A DNA stretch of 64,000 bases from Schizophyllum amplum (taxonomy: Eukaryota; Basidiomycota; Agaricomycetes; Agaricales; Schizophyllaceae): contig VDMD01000003.1 of the NCBI GenBank assembly GCA_007026445.1, forward strand, positions 558,001 through 622,000, read 5' to 3'. The notes under the pieces were generated by a model. It ran no database searches, had not been told where the DNA came from, and was given only the letters and a program-made list of their open reading frames with translations. Position 1 is the stretch's first letter, and the number at the start of each line of letters is the position of its first letter. Made by a program: the position numbers and the translations under genes. Of the stretch, positions 1 through 9,700 are shown one piece after another.

Positions 1-2
1 CA

Positions 3-470
3 TCGGGATGGGACTCAGTCGACTCTCTATCCACGCCTACCTCGTCCGCGTCGCCGTGGAGTGGCAGTGACTTCGACCCACAGTCCGCCGCCAGCTGGGC
101 CAACTCATCCTCTCTGTGGAACGACGCGTCACCCGCCGCACCTCCCGTTGTCATCTCTGGGGGGCGTCTCTACGTGGCGGCGGAATACGTCGCTCAGCAC
201 TCCGTCCCTAACATTACACCAGACCAGCTCGCGCCTCCGCCCCGGCAATCCCTGGCCAGCCGCCTGAGCACACCGCCCCCGCAGCTTACCCTGCTCGACC
301 GCCTAAGTCAGCCAGACAATCGTCAGTCGCGGAGCCGCCGCCACGACAAGCAGCGCGCCCACCGTCCGCGCGGTTACACGCCGCCCGACGATCCGCCCGG
401 GTTTCCGCGTCACCGTCGTGACCCACCACCACCCCCACCCCCTGCCGCCGGCCTGTCTACGCGCGCTTGA
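3..470 (+). CDS. C-terminal end of an open frame, probably the last ORF of an LTR retroelement (5' part outside window)
   Basis: The frame is open from the left edge of the window to a stop at 468-470, giving at least 155 residues. The visible part is rich in Ser, Pro and Arg, with a proline run near the end and no recognisable catalytic motif. About 60 bases after the stop lies a seven-G polypurine run (535-541), followed by a possible LTR. This context suggests the 3' end of a Ty3- or copia-type element, but the protein itself gives no family signal. It could also be the tail of an ordinary gene. Confidence 0.35.
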   Translation, partial: SGWDSVDSLSTPTSSASPWSGSDFDPQSAASWANSSSLWNDASPAAPPVVISGGRLYVAAEYVAQHSVPNITPDQLAPPPRQSLASRLSTPPPQLTLLDRLSQPDNRQSRSRRHDKQRAHRPRGYTPPDDPPGFPRHRRDPPPPPPPAAGLSTRA

Positions 471-544
471 CTTCGTCAACCGCCTATCGCGACGTCTATA
501 CGTCCTACCTTCTTGCTGTGTCGTTCGGACTCTTGGGGGGGCGC

Positions 545-1054
545 TGTGAGGATCTATGCAATCATCTAGTATGCTATCAGTATCAGTTATCTACGTATCA
601 CTACAAGAGCCCGGAACTTACCGCTTGCACGTGTCCGCGCGCATCTTCGGACCGCGACGGAACGGAATATACACTTACTTCTTGACGCTTCACTACTCGT
701 TCGATTGACTCGCCTCGCCGACGCTCGGCTCGTCTAAGCTGTGCCCCTGCCTGGGTACTGGCCGCTCGTCGTCCACGTTACGGACGCCCTAGCCGGGTAA
801 CCGCTACTAACTCACTAACAGTCACAGTTCGCCTAGCACGGTATCGCTCGCTCTCTCGCGCCAGAGACCCTCGCCGGGTTACCGCTCGTTCGCTTACGCC
901 AAGCGCCCTAGCCGGGTCAGCAGCTACCTACGTCGTCGTACATTCGTACGCTACTCCTTCGCAGCCTGTCACCGCCTCGCCGCCCTACGCTCTGCAGCTA
1001 CGCGTGCGGCTCGGCCGCCTACTGGATCTGAAGACTTCCGAGGACGCTCTTACA
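545..1054 (+). repeat. Putative 3' LTR of an element that begins left of the window
   Basis: A polypurine tract at 535-541 is followed by TGTGAGGAT, and a matching CTCTTACA lies at 1047-1054, giving TGT...ACA ends over 510 bp. The interior holds three loose copies of a CTAGCCGGGT or CTCGCCGGGT motif near 790, 872 and 912. The matching 5' LTR would lie outside the window, so neither the boundaries nor a target duplication can be confirmed. Coding sequence of the alpha-kinase remnant resumes directly after it, which fits insertion into that gene. Confidence 0.4.
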
Positions 1055-1058
1055 CTTC

Positions 1059-2689
1059 CGCGCTCCGGCGAACAAGAAAGCAAGCCGACTTGTGTGGGAG
1101 TTTCACATTGACAGAGACAAAGTGCGTTTGTAGCTCAACTGCTCTTTTTTTGACTGATCTCATCAACTACCGGCAATAGTATTGTAGTCGGACGCAGTCA
1201 GATGCACCATTCAACATTGCCGTCCATAACGGGGGCAAGGGCAAGGGACGCAAGAGGCGGGCTTCTCCATCACCATCTCCACCCCCTCGCTCAACACTGT
1301 CCAAGATATCGGTGATGCAACGCCGCGGTATGTTGCAAGTTCGCAGTCAAGGCAAGTTGCAATGCTAACCGCCCAATCATTATAGGTTTTGCAGGTTCTC
1401 GAATGCCTTCGTTGCGATTACCAATGCAGCCTGCAACAAAGAGGGTGTGGCGCGCATCAAATATTGTGCTTGACTCAGACGACCTCCCGTCGCTTGATCA
1501 ACATCCTGACGAGGTCACATTGCAATTCGCAAGATTGGAACGCAACACCGACGGTACCAGCTGAGTAGTCTGGAAGGATAAGCTGTGTCGTCAAGGTCGT
1601 ATTGATATGGCGCCCTGCGATCAGGGCGTGAGCAAGCGGGTTTATCGAGTACATGCATCACTAGTCCGTCGCGCATCGTTCTATGTTGACTTTGTGTTGC
1701 TCTAGGTCACTCTTGAGGGAAAGGAGCATCACTCGTATGTCCTCAAGCGTTTTTTCAACATTGGCAACGGTGCAGAGAAGGTGTCTGTATCGGAGAACCA
1801 GAAATATCTTTATCTGGAGGCCGAGCGTCTGTGCCTACTGCAAGAAGCCGTACAAGGCTTTTACCAGCTTGTTGATGACCAGATCAGCTCGGACAAGCGC
1901 GCAAGCATTGCCGGTCAGCATTATTACTGTTCTATGCCATATGAGGCTAGCGTTAACTTGAACTCGGTTCCAGATTTTGATGTCACCGACTTCCAGATTG
2001 CCTGCGAAGTCGTTTTAGGCGATGGGAAGCCATCGAGGGCCAGCAATGTCACCGACGAGCAGTATATTGAGGCTGCACCGGCCAAACTTGTGTGGATAAT
2101 GGAGCCAGAGCGCAAGCATACTATTACGAAGTGGTCAGGCACCCTCAACCATCCTGTACACGTGTCTCTGCTTGGTCAAACTGCTTCCGCTATAGCTCAC
2201 TACTTCTGGCTCCACACAAAAGGCGAAATGGTCCTTGCCGATATGCAGAGTGGGTCGTGTGGTCTGCGTTATATGCTCAGTGAAATTAACGCGCACAACT
2301 TAGGCACGGAGGGTATCTCCTCAACGACGAAAAGACTTACCAACTTTCTTTTCGATCCCATGACCTATACCACTGCGATGGAGGACCTCAAGTGCGTATC
2401 ATGGCTTGTTCCTCAAACAAACTGATTGTCTAATTCTCTGTTCAGCACGTCTGGGCTTGGCGACTTTGGGCAGAAAGGTGTGGCCACATTCTTCGATATG
2501 CACCGATGTGGCGCGGTTTGCGAGATGCTTGCGCTTGGCAACATTGAACCTGAAGCCGGGGAAGACCAAGGCGATGAGGCGGAGGAGGCTGACAAGGAAG
2601 ACAACAAAGGAACCTTGTTCTGCGGTGGGGACAACGACCACGAATATGCCATGGAGTCGGCACCTGGCACCCCAACCGCCGCTACCTAA
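1059..2689 (+). pseudogene. Alpha-kinase (MHCK/EF2K-type atypical protein kinase) gene remnant
   Basis: Six exons splice in phase: to 1121, 1198-1327, 1395-1627, 1706-2248, 2303-2391 and 2446-2689. The C-terminal half shows the alpha-kinase hallmarks: an invariant-lysine strand (YVLKRFF), the core block LVWIMEPER, ADMQS in place of the usual DLQG, LFDPMTYT in place of LxDPQIxT, and GLGDFGQKGVATFF followed by MHRCGAVCEML, the zinc-binding H/C-x3-C tail. The 5' end runs into the putative LTR at 545-1054, so no start codon is left. An in-frame TGA at 1562-1564 breaks exon 3, and no plausible intron removes it. The upstream part is Lys/Arg- and Ser/Pro-rich. The kinase domain itself looks undamaged, so a short product from a downstream ATG cannot be excluded. 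Confidence 0.75.
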
Positions 2690-3072
2690 TCTACGTGGAT
2701 CATCTACGATGGGGACCGCACCTAGCCTATGTTGACGTTCACTAATTGCTCTACACCTTCCTACGCTCATACATGCCTCCATCGCGGTCTACTGCCACTT
2801 TCTATTGGACTTCTTCCAGGTGTTCTAGTTATGCTAATAGAACTCTATACTCATCTTAATAACCCTACGACCGCCATCCTTATTATGCATTGCTCATTGG
2901 ACATCTAGCACATCTATCCTTACCGTTGCACATCTATCCCTACTGTCGTTTATTGTCACGCCATCTTGTGCCGCTCGCATGGTACCTTCTAAGACCCGTT
3001 GTGTCCGCCGCTTCAGCCATTGCGCCCGCATAGATACAAACAGATGTGGTAATATATCCTAAACTCCCCATC
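2690..3072. other. Intergenic, no gene seen
   Basis: This spacer lies between the convergent ends of the alpha-kinase remnant and the broken minus-strand gene. It is AT-richer than its surroundings. No repeat, RNA gene or ORF with support was found. Confidence 0.5.
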
Positions 3073-6000
3073 TTAAGTTGAACCTGTACGACACCGTTTA
3101 GACGTGCACCGCTCGGGTGCAAAGGTCGAAGCCGCCTTGCGCTTGCGCGGCGCCGACGCCATCACGCTACCACTCCCAAGGCCCGTCCCATTCTGCTGAT
3201 CTGTTGCTTGGGAAGTTGCACCCTTTGTCCGCCTTGCAGGCATCTTGCGTTGCTTCCGGGGTCTTTCACCGTCTGCGGGGTTGTCGCTAGAGTTGTGGTT
3301 GGAGTCGGCATGAGCTGCAGCGCGCTTACCCTTCTTGGACTTGGAAGCGGCGCTAGAGCAGACGGGGCAGCTGCTCTCGGTGCACCACTGCCACGCCTGA
3401 AAGTCTCTCACCATTTTTGAGAACTTGCATAGCGCGTGCTCAAAGGTGAGGAGGTCCCATCCCATCGCAGCGCGTTCCTCCTCGGAAAGGCGACCCGTCA
3501 GCTCGCGGTACAGCATGTTGACTGATGAAATGGTCTCCGCTTTGGAGGTGGCGGGGACTAGAAGCTTGCGTAGACCGTTCAGCGCGCCCATCTTCAGAGT
3601 CCAAATGAAGGATCCCAACTCGTCGGCGGTGACAATGGGGGAGACGACTCCGGTGTAGCTGAGGTCGCCGGCAACGAGGAAGGCGGTTAGCTTGCCGAAG
3701 GTCGGAAAGTTGTCCTTCACATGTTTGAAGACTTCATGGAAGGTTGGCGGCACCACATGACCATCGGTGGCATGATTGAGGAGGGAATAGAGACCGGGCG
3801 ATAACTTCCAAAATGTCTTGACATTGTTGGTAGTCCGCCCATCCGTGGGCCCATAAGCTGACTTGTTGCAGTACTCCTCTTCATCGTCGTCACCGCCATC
3901 GCCGCGGAACTGCATCCAGTCATCGAAGTTGACGAAGCTGCCGTGGTTGGTATGCTTCAGGAGACCTGGCGTCTTGAACAGAATACCGCGGAAGACGATA
4001 GCGCTGAAGATCCCTCCCAGCGTGCAGATCTTTCCAGCGCCGTAAGGACCGGCGGGGTGAGTTACGATGCGACGTGAAGGCCCGCGCTCGCGGAATGGAA
4101 GCAGACCGTCCTGATCCTTGCGAACGGCCTGGCGAAGTATCAATGCGCCATCTTCATCGTCGCTACCATCACCATCGCCGTCGCCATTGCTGAGCAGAGG
4201 CTTCAGGTCCCTCAGAAAGTGAAGAATATGCTCGATGGCGCGCTCGGTTTCGGCCGACAACTGGTAAGGCGCCCCATCGAGAGGAAGAGTGGAGTGGGCT
4301 GAGGGTGGAGGAGGAATGTGGGATATGATGGATTTCGCTGGAGACTGCCGCCGGTTCGGATATTGGGCGTCCCGCAAGTCGTCAAGATATGTTTGCACGC
4401 TGGTTATGAGGCGGGCATACAAGGTGCTCTGCTCGCTATAGGCAGCATCCTCTGAGTTGACCATTGGTAGCGAGGTCAGTGCTGCCTCTAGCGCCCGGTA
4501 GTCCGACGCCGTCACAGTATAACGGGAACGGTTCGGCCGCTTGATGATGGCGCTTTTTGGGTGGCAGTACGCTCTCCAGACTGGTTCGAGCAGCAGCACG
4601 TCGTCAGACTTAAATAGCTTGAGCAGGGTGTCGGTGAGCCAGACGCGGAAGCAACGCTCTGATGATGGTGGCCCCAAACCAAACCAGGTGTCCAGTACGC
4701 ATCGGATGAGTTGGCGGAGAGCTGCGGCGAGTGCTGAACCACTTGGAGCAACATATCCCGATGTGATCGCGTGCGTATAGATACGCTCCAGGAATGCCGA
4801 ATGTGCGTCACGGCTGTTGAAGGAGATGCTGGAGGCGTTGGTCGATGGCGTGGTGGTGGCAGCGTATGCTTGCTTGTAGAGGGCGCTGATCCAAGTATCC
4901 TCATAGCAGGAGAGGGCACCGTAGGCGAGGATATGATGGGTGAGCATGTGAATCCAGCGCTCCATAGCAAGGTTGGTGAACATTACGCCTTGACGCTGGA
5001 AATGCGCCTCGAGATGGACCACCTCGCCGATGTCACCGATCCGCTGAAGCCTCTCGGGCATCTGCATCAGCGCCGCCATAGAATGCCCATCGGTGTTTAT
5101 GCTCTGTCCTGACGTATCGGTAGGAATGGTTGAGACCGCCTCCGAGAGAAGTGCGTTGACGGCAGGGTTGAGAGTCAGCAGGAGTTTGTTGGTCTCTTGG
5201 ATGTCGGTATGAAGCTGGCTCATAGATGTCTGGCTCTGTTGAGCTAATTGACTGGCCCTCTCGAAGGTGTCAACAAGATCCTGAACGGCATCTACCATGC
5301 CTACGACCAAGGGGATATCTGCAAGTTATGGACGGTCGGCAAAGTCCTTGCATTCCAAGCCAATCAGACCGACCTTGATTAGAAAGTGACGCGGTCGGTG
5401 GAGACAAAGAGTCGTTGTCTGTGTTGCCGGGCGTCACAACTGGCACAATGTCTGACAGACAAGGAATATATGAGCTAAGCATGTACAAGAGAACTAGAAG
5501 ACAAATACATACCACGGGGATTTATAGATGCCGCCGCCATTTCTCCTACAGCCGCTGCGGCCAGCGCGGCATCGTCTCCCGCATCTGGGGCAATCTGACC
5601 TGAAATGTTGTTAGTATAATGCGGTAGGGCTCTGCTACTTGGCTTACCCTGAGGGCCCACCACAATGTTGCGCCGCATATGATATGCGCCAAGGAGTTGA
5701 TCGCAAGTCCTGCGAGATCGTAAGCTATTTTTACAAAACAACGGCATGCTAAAACTTACACATCCGCAAATGGAATTAGTTCGTGCTCTTCATTGTCCTT
5801 GTACTTGACCTCGTAGACAATCCGCCATTGGTTATCAACCTATACGCCTAACCATCAATTGTGGCACAGGATCTTAAATCTTAGTACGCACGTTCACCAC
5901 ATGATGACCAACTATGTCCTCTACGGTACGATCATTACTCCAATCGTCTTGACTCGCCGCTCCTGCCGGTGACGAAGCTTGAAAACTGTAAGTCTTCAAC

Positions 6001-8315
6001 ATGGGTGCTGAAGACCTAGCATGCCACTCACCCTTCTTTTGCCGTTTCCGCGGGCCAATCTTCTTCTTTTGCGTCTGGATGGCTTTGCGCAACCCAGAAA
6101 AGCCACTATTCCGATTGCGAAGGACTAGCGATGGCAAACTTCGAACTGACAAGAGCAGAATCATATGCTAAGTATCAACTAAGACGGTTCTAGCGTGCAA
6201 ATTTACCATCCGTAGTTCGCGCACGTCGCTCCTTGCCCGAGGTGAAAGAACGGGTGCGAGGGTGTGCGGTTGTCGATGGCTCACTCCGCTTGGTCTTCTT
6301 CGTCTCTGGAGCAGCTACAGTCGCCCTCACCGCCGCCTTCCGCTTAGTGCGTGGGGCAGCAGCAAGAAGGGGGATGTACTTTGTGCGCCACTCACAAAGC
6401 TGCCTGTAGTTGGCGAAGGCGCTTTTGCGATGTACATTTGGTCGCGGAATATAATCTATAGACTATAAGCAACAACAAGGAAATGCAGAGATAAATTTAC
6501 CTTTCCCAGAGGCGCCGCCCATTGTATAGCCTTGTGGCGCCTCCTTCCACGGTCGAGCAGTGATGGTGCCCTCGATGCCATCCACAGAAATGGCACGGCA
6601 AAGCAAGTCCATGTCCAAGGTGAAGCTCAGCCGTGTCTGCCGCATGGTATCATTGATGAGAAAAGCGTGCGAGCGCACAAGATAGTCCACCACCGCTTGC
6701 AACGGCATGATGCTGAGGCCATCTCGTGCGTAATTGCGGTTTTCCGAGCTAAACACGTCTTCAAACGCTCTGTAGTACAACGGTAAGTGAGATAGTAAGG
6801 GATTTTCAAGTACAACTCACTTTTCGGTGGTAGAGTCTGGGCCCATGCGGACCTCGTTACGAGTCTGGCTGCCGGACTCGCCCGCAGTAGCGCAAAGGTT
6901 ATGTAGCGTTCCGCCATCCAGGATGCGAGCGTTGGCATAGGCGACGGTGAGGAAGCGGATGGCGCCGACATCGAGGTCCTTTTTGAGCGTTCCCGGCGGG
7001 GCCATTGGTGGAATCTGCCCTGCTCGTAGTTGTCAGGGACTTCGGGATCGGCTACCGCAATGCTGAAAGCACCCGGCGCATCGGTCTCATCAGCATGCGA
7101 GTCTCCCGACTTTCCGCTCTCCAACTCCAAACCTTGAGCTGGTACAAAATAAGCTGGTGAAATGATATAACTGGTTATCTTACCTTCTTCGGGAATACAG
7201 GCTGTGCCAAAGTTGGCCTGCGTCGATGGGAAGCAACAATTGTCGATGGAACCCACGCGAGGAAGGTTGATAGCTTCCGCATGAGCGTTGAGTATGTTGT
7301 ACTGCTCGACAAAGCGGCCGCGGAGCATGTGGACGGATATTTTTGCATGTATCTAGGCGGTGGGATATTTGAGTCAGCAAGCTAAGGCAGAAGTCGCGGA
7401 CACATACCTCGCCTAGCTCACCCCTTGTTTGAACGGCTTCTGGCGTAAAGTCATTGGGGTTTGAGCCTTTGACAGGCCCAGTCACATTTTGGGGCCTTTC
7501 AATGGACAGACCACCCGGTTGGCATCGGTGATTCTGCGTCAGCGTTGCCGCATCCACTTCGAACTGTGCCTTCCCCTTCCTGGTGCGATGTTCTTCAATG
7601 GTACCGAGGATCTTGCGACGCACGGTCTTCCACTCATGCATGAAGATCGCAACCTCTTTGTCACTTAAGATGTTCAACGCCCGGGCAAGATGCGGCTGGC
7701 GACAATCCACTCACGTTGCGACGAAAATCATTGGCTTGTCCTCCTCCGCTTTGCATGATCCTCGAGTGTCTCTGGCAAAGACAATGTCGCCTTTGCATAA
7801 TTCTAATAGTCCTGTAGATTGTGCAAATTGTCAGCTTTTGCCTGATAGCCCTCAAGATTTTCATGAACTCGCCCATCTTGCGCAGCCGTATCCGAGGTAG
7901 AACAGAGGATCAGATCAGACTAGAGCAACAGCACACAAGTCAGAGATGTATAATGAGCTACAGAACGTGTAACTACGCACCTAGAGCAACAGCACACAAG
8001 TCAGAGATGAAGAGAGACTTGGATGCGGCCGCTCTAGGCAGACAGACCGGGAAATGCCGATGACTAAGCGGAATATGTGGCGCACAGCGTAAGGCGTAGT
8101 GCGCGCATAAGTAGCGATAACGGCATGGGAAAAATCAGGGAAAATCGGAGAAAAATACCATAAGCACAAGAGCGTGCTAGAACACCAATCCCAACAAGCA
8201 GCGCGTTGGTAACCAGAGGCGGCTTGAGGGTCTCGTCGAGATCCAACTTTTTCCGTTGTTCTTCGGGGCTGCAGTCCATAAGCGCAATGAACACCCGCCC
8301 TACAATATCGTTCAT
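3073..8315 (-). pseudogene. Large multi-exon gene of unknown function with a Tudor/chromo-like segment, disrupted
   Basis: Coding exons can be followed on the minus strand from an ATG at 8315 to a stop at 3073-3075. The last exon (about 5319 to 3073) alone encodes some 745 residues: helical, with an acidic DGDGDGSDDEDG stretch, a second acidic run, a WCTESSCPVCSS cysteine cluster and a basic Lys/Arg tail that looks like a nuclear targeting region. An exon pair around 5900-5760 reads IVGHHVVNV...WRIVYEVKYKDNEEHELIPFADV in two pieces, which resembles a Tudor or chromo-barrel fold. Another exon carries basic KRQKK-type runs. I do not recognise the family. Three lesions argue for a pseudogene: a solo LTR in exon 1 (7889-8196), an in-frame TGA at about 7711, and a one-base frame change in a G run near 7020. 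The first exon junction also does not join in phase. A nuclear, chromatin-related role is only an inference. Confidence 0.6.
7889..8196 (-). mobile_element. Solo LTR (308 bp) of the copia-2 family
   Basis: This copy matches the right-hand LTR of copia-2 (21503-21810) along its full length, with TGTTGGGATT at one end and CGGATA at the other on the minus strand. There is no internal element sequence on either side. The flanking five bases match at four of five positions (CTGCT against CGGCT), consistent with an aged target duplication. It interrupts the first coding exon of the 3073-8315 gene. Inside it, a motif ending in GCTCTAG is repeated about 60 bp apart. Confidence 0.85.
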
Positions 8316-9037
8316 TTGAGCTGAGGGTGGGAGTAGGGGATGCCAATGGTCCGTTCGCGTCAGATAGCTAGGCAGACGGGTATCTCAACTGGGGGGAAAT
8401 GGCATGGCCTTCTCAATGTTGGGCTCCATAGACACAGTCATTGTGGACGGTGAGCGATTGCGAATGATTGGGACAATGGCAGACGGCAAGGATGACGGCG
8501 GGAAGGAAGAGGTGCGCAGATTCTGGGTGCTTTGATCACGTGAGCACCCAGAATTCGTGCATCTGTTTGCGTATGCCAGCTTCGCTGGCCCGGTGTTGTC
8601 TCGTCTCACTCAGACATGCAAGGGCAGAGTCCAGAGAATGTTTATTAGGTTGTTTTGTATATATGGCAAGGTAAAATGGACGGGGAATGATCCTTGAAGC
8701 TAGCTGCGGCGGCCAGAGGCGTGTTCCGAGAGCGGCGAAAGAGGGGGGGCGAGTGCGAAGTACAGCAACACTTCTGCAGGTCCAGATACATTGGTGCATT
8801 CACAGGAGACGGCAGTACGTGCGGACTGAGGCGTCGCTTGCCAGTGCGAGCACGATCAGAAATTTTGGTCAGTTGCTATTGGGCTGCCAAATTGTTACGA
8901 CGTACCTAAGAGGGCTCACAAAGAGCCCTCGCCCCTTGCTCCTGCTACCCAAGATGCCGGCAACGCAGCAATTAGCAGTGCTGACTGAAGGTGGACGGCC
9001 TGACGCCGTGGTGGCGAGAAAGAAAGGCGCACAACGG
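8316..9037. other. Non-coding stretch, two hairpins
   Basis: No supported gene. An inverted repeat of about 12 bp per arm (TTCTGGGTGCT and its complement) spans 8519-8555 with a TTGATCACGTG loop, and a smaller GAGGGCTC hairpin lies at about 8912-8932. This may be the promoter side of the broken minus-strand gene. Confidence 0.4.
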
Positions 9038-9114
9038 GGAGCCAAAGACGTTTGCAGAGGTGCTGCGACGTGGCGATCGAGAGCAGTGGGTGGAGGCCGC
9101 ATTTGCAGAGATGC
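9038..9114 (+). pseudogene. Short copia reverse-transcriptase fragment
   Basis: This stretch encodes EPKTFAEVLRRGDREQWVEA and is nearly identical (about two differences) to 12876-12952 inside copia-1. It stops exactly where the 5' LTR of copia-1 begins. It is either a remnant of an older related element or a product of template switching. Confidence 0.75.
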
Positions 9115-9395
9115 TGTTGGAAGGGGTGACCGAGCACGTCTCGCGTTATCCCTGGTTTTGGTATATCTTCGCGCTTTCCGGATCACGTGACCGCGTCTAT
9201 CTCACATGACCCACCCGACTGTATAGTACACCGGCGAATGCCGAGACTCGTCGCTCCTAGAGCGGACACAACCAAGTCTCTATCACTGACTTGGTTGCTA
9301 CCGCTCTAGGTGCGTAGCTACACGTTTTACTTGCTTGAATACATCACTGACTTGGTTGCTACCGCTCTAGTTGACTTAGTTCTGCGCTGTGAACA
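9115..9395 (+). repeat. Copia-1 5' LTR
   Basis: 281 bp, TGTTGG...GAACA. It contains two copies of a block ending GTTGCTACCGCTCTAG and must carry the element's promoter. Confidence 0.93.
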
Positions 9396-9415
9396 GGTTA
9401 TGAGCCCCGCGCTCT
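9396..9415 (+). promoter_or_regulatory. Copia-1 primer-binding site, initiator tRNA-Met anticodon arm type
   Basis: GGTTATGAGCCCC directly follows the 5' LTR and is complementary to the anticodon stem-loop of initiator tRNA-Met, not to its 3' end. Drosophila copia is known to prime from such a half tRNA. Confidence 0.75.
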
Positions 9416-9700
9416 GATTGCTGCAGCAGAACTCCGATTTGACTACTTGCGATCGCAACCGCTGTCGAGCGCGCAAATCCGCTTCGATTCTCTCGCGTCC
9501 AACGGCGTTGTGTCCGCCACCATCCCCCCTTCACACCCATACCCGTCACTCGCCGTGAAAACGACCGAGTCGAACGCTGCACCCTTATCTTCACCGCCGC
9601 GTTTTACATATCCGAATCCTGGGTGCTCTAGGTCACGTGGCACCTCAGATCCGCACACGTCCAACTCGTCCTTCGTACCCCCCATCTCTTCGCCCTCATC

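Noticed and set aside
1562..1564. In-frame TGA as a selenocysteine codon or programmed readthrough
   Set aside because: Fungi of this group are not known to use selenocysteine, no structure is evident after it, and the gene also lacks its 5' end.
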